From: Paragonimus skrjabini miyazakii
Lineage: Eukaryota > Platyhelminthes > Trematoda > Plagiorchiida > Troglotrematidae
Direction: 5' to 3'
DNA length: 64,000 nucleotides
NCBI GenBank assembly: GCA_014338405.1
Contig: JTDE01000259.1
Span: forward strand, 31,678-95,677
A program made the translations under genes and the position numbers. The notes under the pieces are model-generated. The model was not told where the DNA came from. It ran no database searches and saw only the letters and a list, made by a program, of their open reading frames with translations. Below are positions 1 to 12,752 of the stretch, piece after piece. Each line of letters starts with the position of its first letter. Within the stretch, counting starts at the first letter, position 1.

Positions 1-2
1 AC

Positions 3-1370
3 CTACGTGGTGACGCCAATATCGTTGCTGATACATTATCACGACCTGATGTTAACTCAGTCCAATCACCTCCTTCCTTCGACTTGTCTCAAAAGGCCAC
101 AGCCCAGCAGTGCAGTGAGGACATGAAGGACGTTTCCGCCTGTAAGTCCTTGAAATTATCCATCATTCCTCTATCGACACAAGTTGACGACATTCTGTGC
201 GACACTTCAACGGGTAAACCTAGATATTTTGTCCTACTTTCATATCGTCGCACTGTTTTTGATCATTTCCACTGTTTATATCACCCCGGAGACCGCGGCA
301 CATTGGAGCTGATTACACAGCCCTTTGTTCAGCCCTCTATGAACAAAGACGTTCGCCTCTGGTCACAACAGTGCATGGAGGGCCAAAGAAGTAAAGTGCA
401 CAGGCATACGACTACCACACCTGGCACGTTCTCCTAGCCAGACACCCGTTTTTCCCATGTAAACCTTGACATCGTTGGCCCACTACCACCCTCCAACGAT
501 TGTAGGAATATATTAACCGCAATTAGCCGTTTCACACGTTGGCCTTTAGCCTTGCATATTAGAGATGTTTCAGCGGAAACAGTCGCCAAAACCTTCTTGG
601 AACATTGGATCGCTAATTTTGATGTGCCATCTACAATCATTACGGATCGAGGCACCCAGTTTCAATCTACAGATTTACTGAGTTGTTCCCACAATAAAAC
701 GACGGCGTACCATCCTTGTGCTAACGGATGAGTCGAACGTTTTCACCGACAACTAAAAGCTTCGATAACCGCGCAGTCGGACACAACGAAGTGGAGCAAA
801 CGTCTACCCATAATTCTCCTCGGAATCCGGTCTACCGGTGAAGAGGACATTGGCTGTACTTCTTCCGAATTAGTCTACGGTACCAACCTGCACCTCTCAG
901 GAGAACTGGTTCAGCCCTCGATTTACCCAGACCCTGGTACGGATTACACTTCGCGCTTACGACAACACATGTCCGGCCTCCGTTTCACGCCGACCCGTCA
1001 TCACTGACACCGAGAACAAAATTCTGCAGATTTGTTCACATGTAAATTTTTCTTTATGCGCTAAGATGCCACCAGGAAACCATTACAACCACGATATCTC
1101 GGTCCATTCAAGGTAGTTAAGCGTGACGAAAATTCTTCATTACCGACAGGCCCGGACGAAGCGAATCCGTATTCATTGACTGACTAAAACCAGCATACAC
1201 AGAGGAAGATATTGACTCACCTAACACGATGATGACTGAAATACACACCTCCCCACCCCCGACAGTATCACATCCACCTGCAGCCCAGCCCCCTTGCTCT
1301 CGTGAACAACGAACCACACATAGAGGGCGGTCTGTACTTCGGCCGAAACACCTGGCAGACTAAAGTACGT
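3..1370 (+). pseudogene. Ty3/gypsy pol remnant (RNase H end, integrase)
   Basis: This is the 3' part of a Ty3/gypsy polyprotein whose integrase would insert the element's cDNA. One reading frame runs from base 3 to about 1005. It opens with the RNase H/linker signature NIVADTLSRP (18-47). The zinc-binding HHCC region follows: histidines at codons 270 and 282 are present and the first cysteine is at 372, but the partner cysteine at 381 is glycine. The catalytic residues lie in LDIVGP (Asp 468), ITDRG (Asp 645) and VERFHR (Glu 735). The second Asp to Glu spacing is 29 residues rather than the usual 35, so about six codons are deleted. Frame-preserving stops interrupt it at 435 (TAG) and 729 (TGA). 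After about 1005 the frame decays, with proline-rich C-terminal sequence to about 1365. The element starts outside the window. It is certainly non-functional. Confidence 0.85.
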
Positions 1371-1459
1371 GATATGGATGTCGAGCGTTTGGTTTGTTTT
1401 TATCTACATTGTCGTTCTTTTGTAGTTTTTTACCCACAAACGCTCTGGTGAGGGAGTTA

Positions 1460-1974
1460 TGTAGCGTTTTGTACACTATTTTTATTTCATAATTCTCATT
1501 GTTATTCAGACTTTTTACTTTTATCAACTTCACATATACAGCCGTCGTTTAACCCCAACCCAATTTAACTAACCGATAATCGATAAATAAAATCACACTT
1601 CTCGGTTCGCGAGCCTTGCGTTCTGTCGCGTTCGGCGTCGCTGATGCACAGAATTTTGGAGAGTTGGAATCTAACGGAATCTGCCGTCTGTTTCGGCAAA
1701 TTTCCACCTTTGCCACCTTTCTGATCTCGTATTCACACCTGGGTTTTGTGTAGTGTTTAGATCCACCACAAGATATTCCACTTGTAACGTGTGCTAAAAA
1801 CCGTTTTCTTTCGGTTACCTTACAGACACTGTTTGAAGAGAGGCAATCCATACGCACAATGAAGGTGTTGTTTACGCTGTCAACGAAGTCTTCCGGAAGA
1901 AGCCGGTATACTGATCCGTACAACCGTTGTGTACATTCATTATGATATAAATGAACATGCATGCATTTACAACA
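1460..1974 (+). repeat. 3' LTR of the gypsy remnant
   Basis: A purine-rich tract (about 1446-1458, tggtgagggagtt) directly precedes TGTAGCG at 1460, as expected for a polypurine tract next to an LTR. The end is placed at ...TTACAACA (1974) because it gives TG...CA termini; this boundary is less certain because the 5' LTR lies outside the window and no duplication can be checked. The open frame on the minus strand inside it (1549-1962) is treated as chance. Confidence 0.6.
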
Positions 1975-2012
1975 TTTTGTTCTTTGTACAGTTGCTTTGG
2001 CGGGTTGTTAGT

Positions 2013-2131
2013 CTGAAGTAAGACTCAGTGGACTTCATCGTCTATCCGCGAAACCGTACACGTGCGATCGTTCAAGCGCCCAGGAGGCTGCCACTGAAAT
2101 GATACTCAGTGGACCTCATCGTCTATATGCG
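2013..2131. repeat. 81-bp-period tandem duplication (1.5 copies)
   Basis: The 28-mer at 2023-2050 recurs at 2104-2131 with three differences, and similarity extends left to 2013 and 2094. The unit is therefore 81 bp and present about one and a half times. It sits between the gypsy LTR and the end of the minus-strand MULE remnant, so it could be the subterminal region of either element. Confidence 0.7.
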
Positions 2132-2378
2132 ATGACTAACCATACTCCTAGTAAAAATAAATGAAAATGATGTTGTGGGTAGCCCTGAAGAGGGCCGTGG
2201 GTTCGTTCTTGTTTGTCCTGAAAAGGACAGTGTGAGTGCACCCATGTTTTGGAAGAGCTCTATGTTGAGGACTTCACATCGGTTGCTCAACTGTCTCACA
2301 ATCCACGCAGGAGAAGTCGACGTCCGATTGCCTTTCGCTGGCATACGCATGACGGTAACAACGCGTGAACTGACAGCA

Positions 2379-4826
2379 CTAGATGCAGTTGACGGTGTAC
2401 ACGCCCAGTTCCACAGGATCCTTCTCTAGGCAGCATATCTGGCAAACATCATTGTTTACGGGTTTTAAAGCCATATTCTTTACAATCTGTTCCTTCACCT
2501 TCGTTTTAAACTGCTTTCGGCCGCCTTTGTTAACACGCCTAAGGCATGCTGTTTCTAAAGGATCGTCTACAAATTCACACCATAGCAAATTGTTGACAGT
2601 GACTCGACTTCCAAGTGCTGTCCTCCTACGCCCTGTGGAAACATCTGAGACGCTAGTTTTTGAAATGGCAGGTGTATAACTCAATTCATCCGATTGGCAC
2701 ACCACCTTGCTAGTTGACGGGATTGGGGGTATCAGACTGTTGATTTGATTTCGGAAAAATGCTACAGGGAGAGATAAGCGAATTAGTGCTGAAGCATTTC
2801 CTGGCCCGTTTTCTTTGTGACCACTCCGTTGGAACGGAGAGGCTGTCATACCAGTTATCGGTTGGTCGTACATTGTTCTTCGGCCACAAGCTATCGAACA
2901 ACCTCTTACCGCTTATTTACACAGTCTGTCATCCAGGGAGTGAACAACGCAATACAAGGTCCGGATGTTTCGATAACAATTCGGTTATCTTACGAAATGT
3001 AGCCATATGCTTATTATTTTTCTCAATCATAAAACCCAACCTAACAGCTACATCTTGACATAAATTTCCTGCATTTCTAATCCTATCCAAACGCAATTGT
3101 GCTACAGGGATTGGCATGCGTACTGCGGGTTCAAGCATTCTAGTTGTTGAAACATCAGTGGGGACAGTGGCGGGTAACGCCTACCTACACTTCTCCGCTA
3201 ATCCTTCTATCGGTTTGTCAATCACGCAGAAAACCGTCATCATATGGCTGCAAGGCATCAACCACTGGGAAAGGAAATAACGATCACAGCTACCATTTCC
3301 CGCAATCACCATGTGAAACATTCGTTGCTTGATACATCGAACATTCCATATCTCTTTTTCATAAGCGATGTCTTCGATTTTACTACTATAGTAGTGCCCA
3401 AGGAAAACACCCTTCGTATATTTCGATAAAAGTTTCAGAAACGGTGTCAGGTGTTCATATCCCTCAGGCAGTTCAAAATAAGTTCATACGTTCTATGTCA
3501 GCTGCACACAGGCGATCAGCAAACCTGCTCCTAGAACGTTCAACAATGTCTGAACAACGCATAAACTGTCGAACGTTCACATACACACACTTTTAATATG
3601 CCTATTCTCGTTCTCTACCCTGTTGGTTGTGTAGTTACCATAGAGAACAATCCCTTTCAACAAAAGAGATGCCCATCCAAATTTGCAGACTAACCACGTT
3701 TTACTCAGGTACTCCGAAGTTCGCCTACTTACAGACTTTATGGCATGCAGCAACTTGTTAAACTGTGATACGGTTCCCGTGAATATCATATTGCGCGTCC
3801 ATTGATAAATGCGGTTTCTCTGGAACGTATCCAAGCCTACGAGGTGACGACAGCGCCGAGAGGTATAATTCATTAAACGAGACCGGCAAAATACTGTGAC
3901 ACACCTCGGGTAAACCTCGCGGATAGCTCACCCCTGCACAAATGAAGATCAGTGATGAAGGTTTGAACGGCAGACAGGCATGGCAACATCTTCAAAATAC
4001 GCTCTAAAACTATTCGGTAACTGGCCGTCGTTTCATTAGGCATCAATGTGTAAAAAACGTCACGCCTACGCCAGTTACATCTACCAACATGGCGTGCCAC
4101 AGTATGAGGCCACCATAATTCATCTGGTGCATAGCGTCATCCAAAATGACATAGGTATATTTAGGACATAGTTAGAACGAACCTTCGGGGACGAAGAAGG
4201 CAAACCGCAAACATTTCTTCCCTAACAAAAAACAGCGCTGTCCCTCTACTTTCAATAAGTCACGCAGCTTAAGAAGTTCATTATGAGGACCCACCATCCC
4301 TTTTTTCTCACGTAGGTTGCGTAAGTCATTCAAATTCATCGTGATTCCCATCCCGATTGTAACGTGCATCTTCAGCTCTTGCGTACTTTTGCAACCCTCC
4401 ATCATCTCTAGGACATGTTGTTCTTCGGCTACAAGCAGATGCCTATTTCTGGGATATACGCTAGCCCGTCCAACTTGGAAGTCATGTGAGTGTTCCAGCT
4501 TAGCTTTCTCGATACAAGATGCACCACAGCACTACAGTGTACACAGGCCTTGCAACAGTAATCAGCGAACCTAAAATGTAATATCATATATACACCACAA
4601 CAATATATTACTGCTCGCCAGCTACAGTCCTACGTGCACATTGTACACATTTATACACGTCAATTCCGTATGGACAGCCTGGCGGCAGTTCCATTCCTTT
4701 GTGTTTCTTGGCACTTGCTGCCGTTCGCGAGCTTTTTATGAAGAAGCTAGTGCATGTTTCCCGTTGAAATTTGATCATGTCCTCAAGGTATTCTCCGAAG
4801 TTGAAGTTGTCGTTGTCTACCGCCAT
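2379..4826 (-). pseudogene. Decayed MULE-like (Mutator superfamily) transposase
   Basis: Read on the minus strand, successive frames rebuild the order of a MULE-type transposase. The N-terminal FAR1/ZSWIM-like domain (4826-4608) contains IKFQRETCTSFFIKSS and a later CVQC pair. The first catalytic Asp region is ILDDAMHQMNYGG (about 4155-4110). The MULE core VFYTLMPNETTASY is followed by FITD (4050-3960). A downstream block WASLLLKGIVLYGNYTTNRVE (about 3685-3610) matches the usual W...NNTTNRVE region, and a cysteine-containing C-terminal end (CQICC) lies near 2440. At least four frame changes and several stops break it. The family would excise and reinsert DNA by a DDE mechanism. Terminal inverted repeats were not found by eye. 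The assignment rests on motif order, not on a search. Confidence 0.6.
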
Positions 4827-6190
4827 GCTGATTCACCGTACGCAAGTGATTTACATGTAATGGACCATTTAAACACCACCTAGATGCCATGAAGTTCGGT
4901 TCCATAGAACACAGTTTTCCTATATCACTTGGGAAATCCATTTGTACCATTTTACCAAAACTTTCTCAAACGATTGCTTCATTGGAGTTTTCAATTTATT
5001 TATGCATGAAAGGAAACCGACTCTCACAGGTGTCATTAGATCTGTTTTCAAAGGTGTCGTCCTCGGGTGGGCGGAGTTTGAAAATGGAAATGGCGTTCGC
5101 TGATGTCGGAAAAATTTCCCAAGCTCCGTCTAAATTGACTTATATTCTGACTGATTCCAATTGCATATGCGAGTTTGTTCTAGGTACAAGAATATTTCAC
5201 TGGAAAAAAATGGAACGCAGTATTTTAGATTTGAAGGCTACCAGAATAAATCTTTTTTTGAGGCTATACTTTGAGTTGCGTTCCAAGCGCATTGCGGCGT
5301 TCTATGTAGCTGAGAGAGAATGGATAGCTCAGTAGACTTTTCGTGAATGCACGCTGGAGTAATGAATGCTAATCGTAGACCGTGAGTTCCTGAGCTGTGG
5401 TGTTAGGGTAAATTACTTTCCTGGAAAAAATCGTTTTAATGGCTTGGTATCTGGTGCAGACGTTGGAGTAATCGAAATCTGCGGCATGGAAGCGTATGCA
5501 TTTGTTTTAACTGACCATTAATTGAAACCACATCGTCGTAATTGTTTTCCGAAAATGAGAGAGTGGATCTTGATACCCTCTTTTTACGCCGTTCCATATA
5601 CACCGAAGATGAGAACAACCATATGATAACGCCATTTCCAACCATTATTAAGAGCAATGTTTCATCGACCAGTATCTACCTGAAATCTTGCAAGCAAAGA
5701 GAAACAGTATAAATGTCGTATAGACAAATAAGCTGGAAATGTTTCATACATGTTTCACCATCAAATGTGTTGGTGTTCTTGTTGAAATGCAAAGCCAACA
5801 CTGTATGGTCGTGTATTTCCATTTCGACCATATCTTCAAAACGCCCTAATAGGATGACGTATTTCATCTTGAGAGCTACAACGATAATATTTATGAGACT
5901 TGAAAAAGTGAGCTAACGCCAATAACCAGTTGTTTTCGCCAAAATGGTGAAAATAAATTTCATCATCAAACCAATACTTTTGTGACCTATTCGATGTATT
6001 TCAGTTTTTCCATCAACGCTGTTTATTTACAACTGGTGTTTTGTACGTACTAAGCCTGAAATTGCGATTTTAAAATTTCAAAAACTATTTAAAAAACCAC
6101 GATTCGCGCCAAAAGGACCGTTCTGCCTTTTGAACAACCTCGAAAGCGAATCCCGTGAAACGGATAATTGCCCTAAAATGACTTTGTAGT
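4827..6190. other. Upstream flank of MULE remnant, unassigned
   Basis: No recognisable gene. A 148-codon plus-strand frame (4889-5335) has no domain I can name and lies where the 5' flank of the minus-strand MULE would be; composition becomes AT-rich after 5340. It may be transposon non-coding sequence. Confidence 0.3.
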
Positions 6191-7510
6191 ATGCGTGCAT
6201 CCGGCTATCTCAAAAGTGCGTTTATTGATGCTGCAACGCTTGTCTTCAACATGTCCTCACTTTCGCATCATCATGCGTTTGCTTCATCAGCACCAAACAT
6301 AAATGAATCAGACTTAGCTATTGCATCAATTCTGCAGGAGCAGCTCGTTGACGACTCTCTAGCCTTCATCTTCAGGTTTCTATAACCATCAGGGTGGCGT
6401 TCTCATACATTGGCAAAGGAACTTTAAGCGGTTTATGGCATTCGTCATTTCCAGCATGTTTTGGATCGTTTACTGTCCTTAGAACTCATGTGCCACCGAT
6501 GCACATTGTACGTTCAACATACGACTAGTGATCTTCCATTCACATTCAGTGCCCGGGCTATATCGCTTGCTGCATGACCGATATCAGCTGACCTTTTTAA
6601 TTCCAAACCCAGACACCACATACCAATACCATGACGAGCACGACACACTGCTAAATCGATTGCGCAGCAACTACGGCCGCACAGATCAATCGTCTAGATA
6701 TGAAACAACTCCACCGGTCAAGTTTCTTGAAATCTAAACGCGTGCTCGTGTGAAGTTTTGTTTGCTTGTGGCATTCTACAATGAGTCCCATACTCAATCA
6801 TGCCGTCATATTTTCACTCCGGCATTTACGAAACATTGCACATATATCATCCTGACAGGCCTTTCAAATTACGGGTGGTCACGGAACGTTTTGTAAGGCG
6901 GAACACCATTCGCGACACTTGCACCTACTCTGAAGCATGAACGCACTTACAGTCGTTTAAGGTTCAGCAATACACGAACCCCACATTGCCAGTTATGCCA
7001 TCTCTGACGAACATTTCCTTCTTGCGCAGGTTGACACAGTTCTGTTGAGTACATATACCTTATCATGCGTAGACCGATTCACATATCGGCTAGAAGACGT
7101 GATGCACCTCAGAAATCGTCACAACAAACAGTTTTGGGTGAGTGAGTCAGGCAATATAGTCTCACTGCTAAAAGGGCTGCCAGAAGTGTCACACATGGAA
7201 TTATCGGTTACATCATACCTCAGGGTACTCGAATGTGGTTAAATCTGTACCACAGTTTCCTATTCAGCAGTTTAGGAACTAGTAGGACGTTCCCGCTGGC
7301 AACTTAAATTTTTTGTTTTGTTCGGTAGTAAAAGGCCTTCATTGCAGCAGACGTTCTGCATCCGACCTTGTTGGACAATAAACACAAATGGAAAGCTGAT
7401 CTACGTACGGTTAATCCAGGACATCTAATGGTTGTTCTAGCAACGTTTAGTCCACTGGCTGCATCTCTCAGTAGGCTTGATCTAGAATAGTCGCGTCTGT
7501 AAGCAGCCAA
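6191..7510. other. Unassigned, possible retroelement debris
   Basis: Short broken plus-strand frames only. The stretch 7365-7460 reads KWKADLRTVNPGHLMVVL, which faintly resembles the post-integrase C-terminal domain of Bel/Pao retrotransposons (W..DLR.V..GDLV.V). The match is too short and interrupted to call the element. Confidence 0.2.
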
Positions 7511-10500
7511 CCACTAAAAATTCTGAGCCCGCTGAGCGACCGATTCGGATCCAAAGGGTAAAACGGTCGTAATGGCGGGTTTCTTATTAATGATGTGCTA
7601 AGGTACAAGGAAACTAATAGGAACTAAATCGATATTTTATTCAACAGATATAAAAGTACTGAGACTTACGGTTCGCGTGAATATGGTCAAGTGCAACAGT
7701 CGCGTAATGCTGGAGCGACCAAGCGTAAACGAAACCAGTGTACGTATAACCAAAGGTCAATCGACGGGAAGTAAGGAAGAAAACTACGCGGGAACAAGTT
7801 TCCACAAGTAAACGATATTAAGATTTAATGATGCATTAAGATCAACGGTCGCGAGAAATGAGTTGTTGCGCGTGCAACTTGTGTGGTCATGTCAGTCCTT
7901 GCAAGAAAGGCTCACAATCATTACGAAGAATATTTCCCAAGGTAAGAAGGATAACTGAGATGGAAGTAAATAAAGACAGAAGATTTGGTCGCGGATTTTC
8001 TATAAAACACGTAACAATCGTCAAACACTCAATTCAAGTGGGTGCCTTAACACATACCACAATTTCCCGACCGGTCCGTGGGTGCTGTTCAAGTTTATCT
8101 AGACAGCTGGCTGCTTTACACACAAGACCCACCAACTTTATCGATTACATTGAGCGCTCGATTCATAACATGCTGCGACTTTGACTCTGGCTTTTACTAG
8201 GACCCAGCCGAGAGTACAGCCGAAATTACCACACTTTGATAGGGAGTTGGTGGCTTGCTTCCAACATTTTCCCATGCCAATGCTCCTCGACGGCTTTGTA
8301 ATTGTGTACACATGAATTCCGCGTAAAGAGACAGCATGACAGGACGTTGTACTTAATGCCATGGTGAAAGTGAGACCATATCTATGGGCAGATTAGGGTC
8401 AGCGGTCATCAAGGTACACAGAGCATCCGGTGCGTAAACCTATCGTCCACCAGTAACGGCTCTACCGAAAACTGTCACAGTGCAGATTCTGTCAAGGCGT
8501 AGTAACCTGGAGGTAACTCCGGCCTGCCGGCTGCATGATGTGTAGAATTCATACAAAAATACTAGCTCACCTCATACATAACATCGTAAGGACCTTTGTC
8601 CACCGCCTTCTAGCTGCATGCGACCACGTTTGTTTGTTCGCATGCTTGTCAGTCCTCATGCGCCAACGGCGCCACGCACTCTCGGCTTGCTCGCGCACTC
8701 GACCGCTGGGTCTTGAACCCTCCCAGATACTTTCGCCTATCGGTGTCGCTTAGCGTTGGTCGAAACCTACTGTAGCTTTCGTATAATATGCGCTGGGTCT
8801 CTTGGTCATTATGACTTTTATCTTGCGTCTGGTATTTATTGCGTATATCTGGGAACCATTAATTTAGTGCTCGTCCGAACTAAAACCATCAGGTTATTCC
8901 CAAAATCGATGTCTGGAAACCATGGGAATAAACGCAATCTAGAATGGCGTAAGACGGTGCGAATTAAAGAATACGTCGATTCCTGTCGCTTGTGGTTGTT
9001 TTTATTGTTGCTGTATTTTCTTGCTCTTACAGTTTTAGATGGCAAACATAAGGTGAATTCTGTTGGCGACCAGTTTAACGAAAAAGCAAAATCTTATTTT
9101 TGATCACAGCCTAAGCGGGTACCTCGGGAAGATTATCGTTTTTCACCCGCACTTACTGCAAACATTAAATACTCTTGTTGAACTATTTTGTATCTACTTC
9201 AGTCATGAATGGAATTGTCACATTGCCAGAAAATCACAACAAATTGACGAGAGACCTGAAAAATGATTGCGTAGGATGGATGCGACCAAGACTACGATCC
9301 CGTGGGATACTACATGAGAGTCGGTATAATTTGCTATCGTGTCTAAATCGACTGCCAAATGATGACCAGACGCCCATCTACTCTCACAATAAATGCCGAC
9401 GGGAGTTATGTGGCTGGAACAAATCCTTTGTGTAAATGTTTTCGATTAATCAATTTTTGTTATTTGGTCGATGTTAACCGTCGTGTCCGCCACTCACTTG
9501 TGGAGACTTTGCAGCGACTTCACTTACTCATCACTGACTATGTTCAGTCGTCCGGCTGTCAGCATTTGTACCCATGTTTTTACAAGCTTTTACGTGGACT
9601 TAAACGTTTGTTCGATCAGGGAGCGAAACTATTATATACCCCCAGCGTTCAGACGTAGGATCTAGACGGTGTGCTTGCTTTCCGTTTTGTTATATTATTG
9701 CTTAGTTCCTTCGTTCGCTTGTTCGCACATCTATTCCATCAGTTACTGTCACTTATTTCCAGAGCATTCATGTGGCGTCAATCAGTCCACTTGCAGACGC
9801 TAGTGTAAAAACCCAGAGTAGTACAATTAAACGAATGTGGAAGATCAATACGGACACTAAGGGAGTATCCGTAGATTAAAACTTCATGTTTCGATTGTGT
9901 TACAGTGCCAGAATGTCATTGAATACACATGGAAAAGTAGACTGAAACTGTAGTGAGAGCACCTTCGACGCCCCCAAAATCTTAAAGTCACTGCGACGTG
10001 ATAGTTTTCTTACGAGTACCACCATGCCTGTTCACAGTACCTTGTGAATGTAACTTTACTACAAACCAATAACCTCCAAGTTAGCGTTTCGGCGTAGGTA
10101 TCGCAATTTTACTCGTAGCTGTATAATGTATCCGCGTCATCTCTACCATTGTAGACTACATACACTAGGATAACAATGTTTTGTTTATCGCCGTTGGGAA
10201 CGCCGCCCAATCAATCCGATGCTCGTTTAAATTCTGAAGGTCGACTGGAGTTTCCGTCGACATTCGTTCTCTCTGGCGGTAGTCGTGCGGTTATGCTTAA
10301 GGTTTCCTCACGTAAACTCCTTAGTGCCCTTAATTGATGCGTTGAAGTCTGCTTGTGAACGGTGAGTAAATCAATGAATAAAGTTTGTTTGCAGATTCAC
10401 CATCTTCTCACTACAACTTCCGATCCGCGTTAACATAAGACTGGGGACATCTTGGGCGTATGAACCTAAGAACTTGCATCACGACAAAACGTATGACAAA

Positions 10501-10741
10501 TGTGCCGACATTTCATCAAGTTTATCGGGAATATTACACGTAGGCTACATTATCATGGTTAGTTTCCCCTATCGGGTATATCCCCCTCCCGTGACACTGT
10601 TTCCTCTCTACCCCATGCCGTCAATCCTGTGCACCCTGTGGACCAATCATGTGCGTCCAAAATGCGTTGATCGTCATTCGTTCGCACTCGCAATAAATAG
10701 GCAGCATACGTCAGAAGGATGCCTTCTCTCGAATTGAAAAC
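7511..10741. other. No assignable gene
   Basis: Moderate-GC sequence with several 60-115 codon frames on both strands and no domain recognised. A GC-rich patch at about 8640-8720 contains a B-box-like element on the minus strand (GGTTCAAGACC) without a convincing A box. The last 100 bases may be the 5' leader of the MULE-like frame that starts at 10742. Confidence 0.3.
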
Positions 10742-11110
10742 ATGAGCATCAACACTGTTGATTTATCTGCATCATTTCAGGAACATTTTGGTAGTGTCGT
10801 CTCTCCACGACAGTTCCAAAACTTAGATGCCGTTGGAGCCGAGCTGAAACGTTTTGAAGTTCAGTCCGGCTCTTCATTTAGCATTCGATCAACCGAACCC
10901 GCGTTCGGTTCTGCTAGAGAGAGAGAGCAAAACACTTTTTGTTTGTATCAAACTGCTACAAAACGAGCGGTAAGACTGTCGAACCTGTTCGGGGCCAGTG
11001 ACGACTGGTTGCAACCCGTAAATGTTACCTTCAGTCCTTTGGTCATGCTAACCCTTTCACTGTTCAACATACTTATTCTCACCGGTCACGTTAACCAAAT
11101 GGTTTCGTAG
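10742..11110 (+). pseudogene. N-terminal fragment of a second MULE-like transposase
   Basis: A 122-codon frame whose first 60 residues contain FQNLDAVGAELKRFEVQSGS followed by SFSIRSTEPAF. This has the same spacing as the N-terminal domain of the minus-strand MULE remnant at 4826-4608 (FQRETCTSFFIKSSRTAAS). The domain is the FAR1/ZSWIM-type DNA-binding head found on many MULE transposases. After about residue 60 the similarity fades and no DDE core follows downstream, so only a 5' fragment is left or the remainder is too decayed to read. The ATG at 10742 follows shortly after an AATAAA-like stretch. It could also be a fragment of a domesticated host protein with the same domain. Confidence 0.45.
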
Positions 11111-12714
11111 TGCGAATGAAACGTCCTCCTAAGCCCGGGCGAAGGTGTCTGACACGAGTCGGTCCACCTGTCACGTCAGATGACACCCGTAATGTGTGCG
11201 AGTACTTCAAACTACTTGCGAATATTGAGTAGTACAGGTTTTACGTAGCAAATTACGGGTCTCACTCCTTCCAGAGTGGACGGGTCTGTACAAAAGAAAG
11301 GTTCCTTATACCTCTGGGACGCTGCCTATGGAGACAGACCATTGTACTGCGCAGTTACCACTGCATAAGAGCTTAACCAAACGACCTGTAATCTAGAACT
11401 TACCAGCACACTGCAGAACAATGAGTTTCCGAAGATTCCATTGTCTTTTTGTTATGACGTGATCACCTCAATGTTCTTATGAGTGTATTTTGTTCATACT
11501 ACTGTAGCAATCGGGTCAGTGATTTTTATTGGCTGACTGTAGCAGCGTCAAGCCAGTGTACTGCATTTGAAAACTTTCGTTGTTCCAGGGTAGACTGACT
11601 GATATGGTATGTCTACCACAAGCAAAAGTAGATTGTTCGGTGCCTTAGGTAATGAATGTCAGGTAAGTGGACCTACTATGTAGTAAAACGTGAAGTCATA
11701 TATTTAAAACTGTGGTCATCTTATTTATAAGACAACTTCTGGGTGAAACATCACTCCTTCGGACACTCGTTGTTTCTCGTGAAGTACTTAACAGCAAATC
11801 CATCCAATCTCAGTAAGTAAATTCCTCCGAATGTGAGCGAGACGCAGGAATAACAGACAGTCGAAATGAGGCACATAACGAGATCAAAACCAAGTCACAT
11901 CGCTGAACCGTTTTGGTGTTTAGGTGCCCAGACGGTTGTTAGTGACTTCTCGGTAGCTGCGTCGGGTTTAGTCACTCATCCGATGAAGCTGACCGTCTGG
12001 GCAACCTGAACCGTATTCACCGAAGACCACATGAGTAATAGGTACTACAACGCAAGTGTATGTACGGCAAATGGCAGAAAATCCAGTGAGTTTGATAACA
12101 GCTAATTTCACCAACTAAGTGTCGTTGATATCCCCCGTCGACTGTTGACCTACGGTACAAGTTGGGCCGTATTTCTTGCCAAGATTTGTGGTTGACAATT
12201 AAGTATGTGCTCAACCCTGGTCCGCTAACAATTTAGAACCCCTTCCTGAAGAACAGTCGAAACATAGTCGCAAAAGGTATCGAACTGAAAGAGAGCGGTA
12301 TCGTTTAGAAACAAACCGTATATTTTCAGCAATGTTCGGAAATATGGTAAGTAGTTAGCTGTAGCCTAATCTTGGACCGACAGCAGCAACCAATGGTGTG
12401 AATTAAGTGAGAGCGAGATATGTACCAGCTCACTTGGCTGCATTCAGGAGCGCGCCAAGCGAAATAATACGTAGAATCTTCAAGCACGCTAAACAATACT
12501 CAAAAGGTTACAAGTGAAGAATAAAATAAAGGTGAGTCGTTGGTAAAGAGTAGTCGTTCACAGCATGCAACTGGTTGCACGATTGAAGAAAGTGGTATTG
12601 AATTCGTGTCAGGGTCCTGTAGCAGGTGTACACGAAATCATGCGTCAAGAAGAGATAAGTGAAAAAACACGGTTGCAGCCGTGATCCTTAGAGAAGTCAC
12701 ACGAACGTTGGTCA
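11111..12714. other. No gene; nested inverted repeat at 11925-12003
   Basis: No coding signal recognised. A perfect 12-bp inverted repeat (TGCCCAGACGGT, 11925-11936; complement 11992-12003) encloses a second, 6-bp one (AGTGAC 11941-11946 / GTCACT 11971-11976), which could form a stem-loop. Confidence 0.5.
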
Positions 12715-12718
12715 CTAC
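12715..12718. repeat. Target-site duplication, left copy (CTAC)
   Basis: CTAC immediately precedes the TG that starts the truncated left LTR and is repeated directly after the CA that ends the right LTR (14501-14504). Ty3/gypsy integrases make 4-6 bp duplications. Confidence 0.7.
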
Positions 12719-12752
12719 TGTGACATCCACGCCTGCCGTTGTCCGCACGTCA
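12719..12752 (+). repeat. 5' LTR reduced to 34 bp
   Basis: Thirty of 34 positions match the first 34 bases of the right LTR (14235-14268), including an uninterrupted 22-base block (GCCTGCCGTTGTCCGCACGT plus CA). It starts with TG, is preceded by CTAC, and is joined directly to RNase H coding sequence. Everything from LTR position 35 through gag, protease and most of RT is missing. Confidence 0.8.

Noticed and set aside
1549..1962. 137-codon minus-strand open frame
   Set aside because: It lies wholly inside the 3' LTR and has no recognisable domain; taken as chance.
8700..8725. B-box-like GGTTCAAGACC on the minus strand
   Set aside because: No A box at proper distance and no repeat partner in the window.
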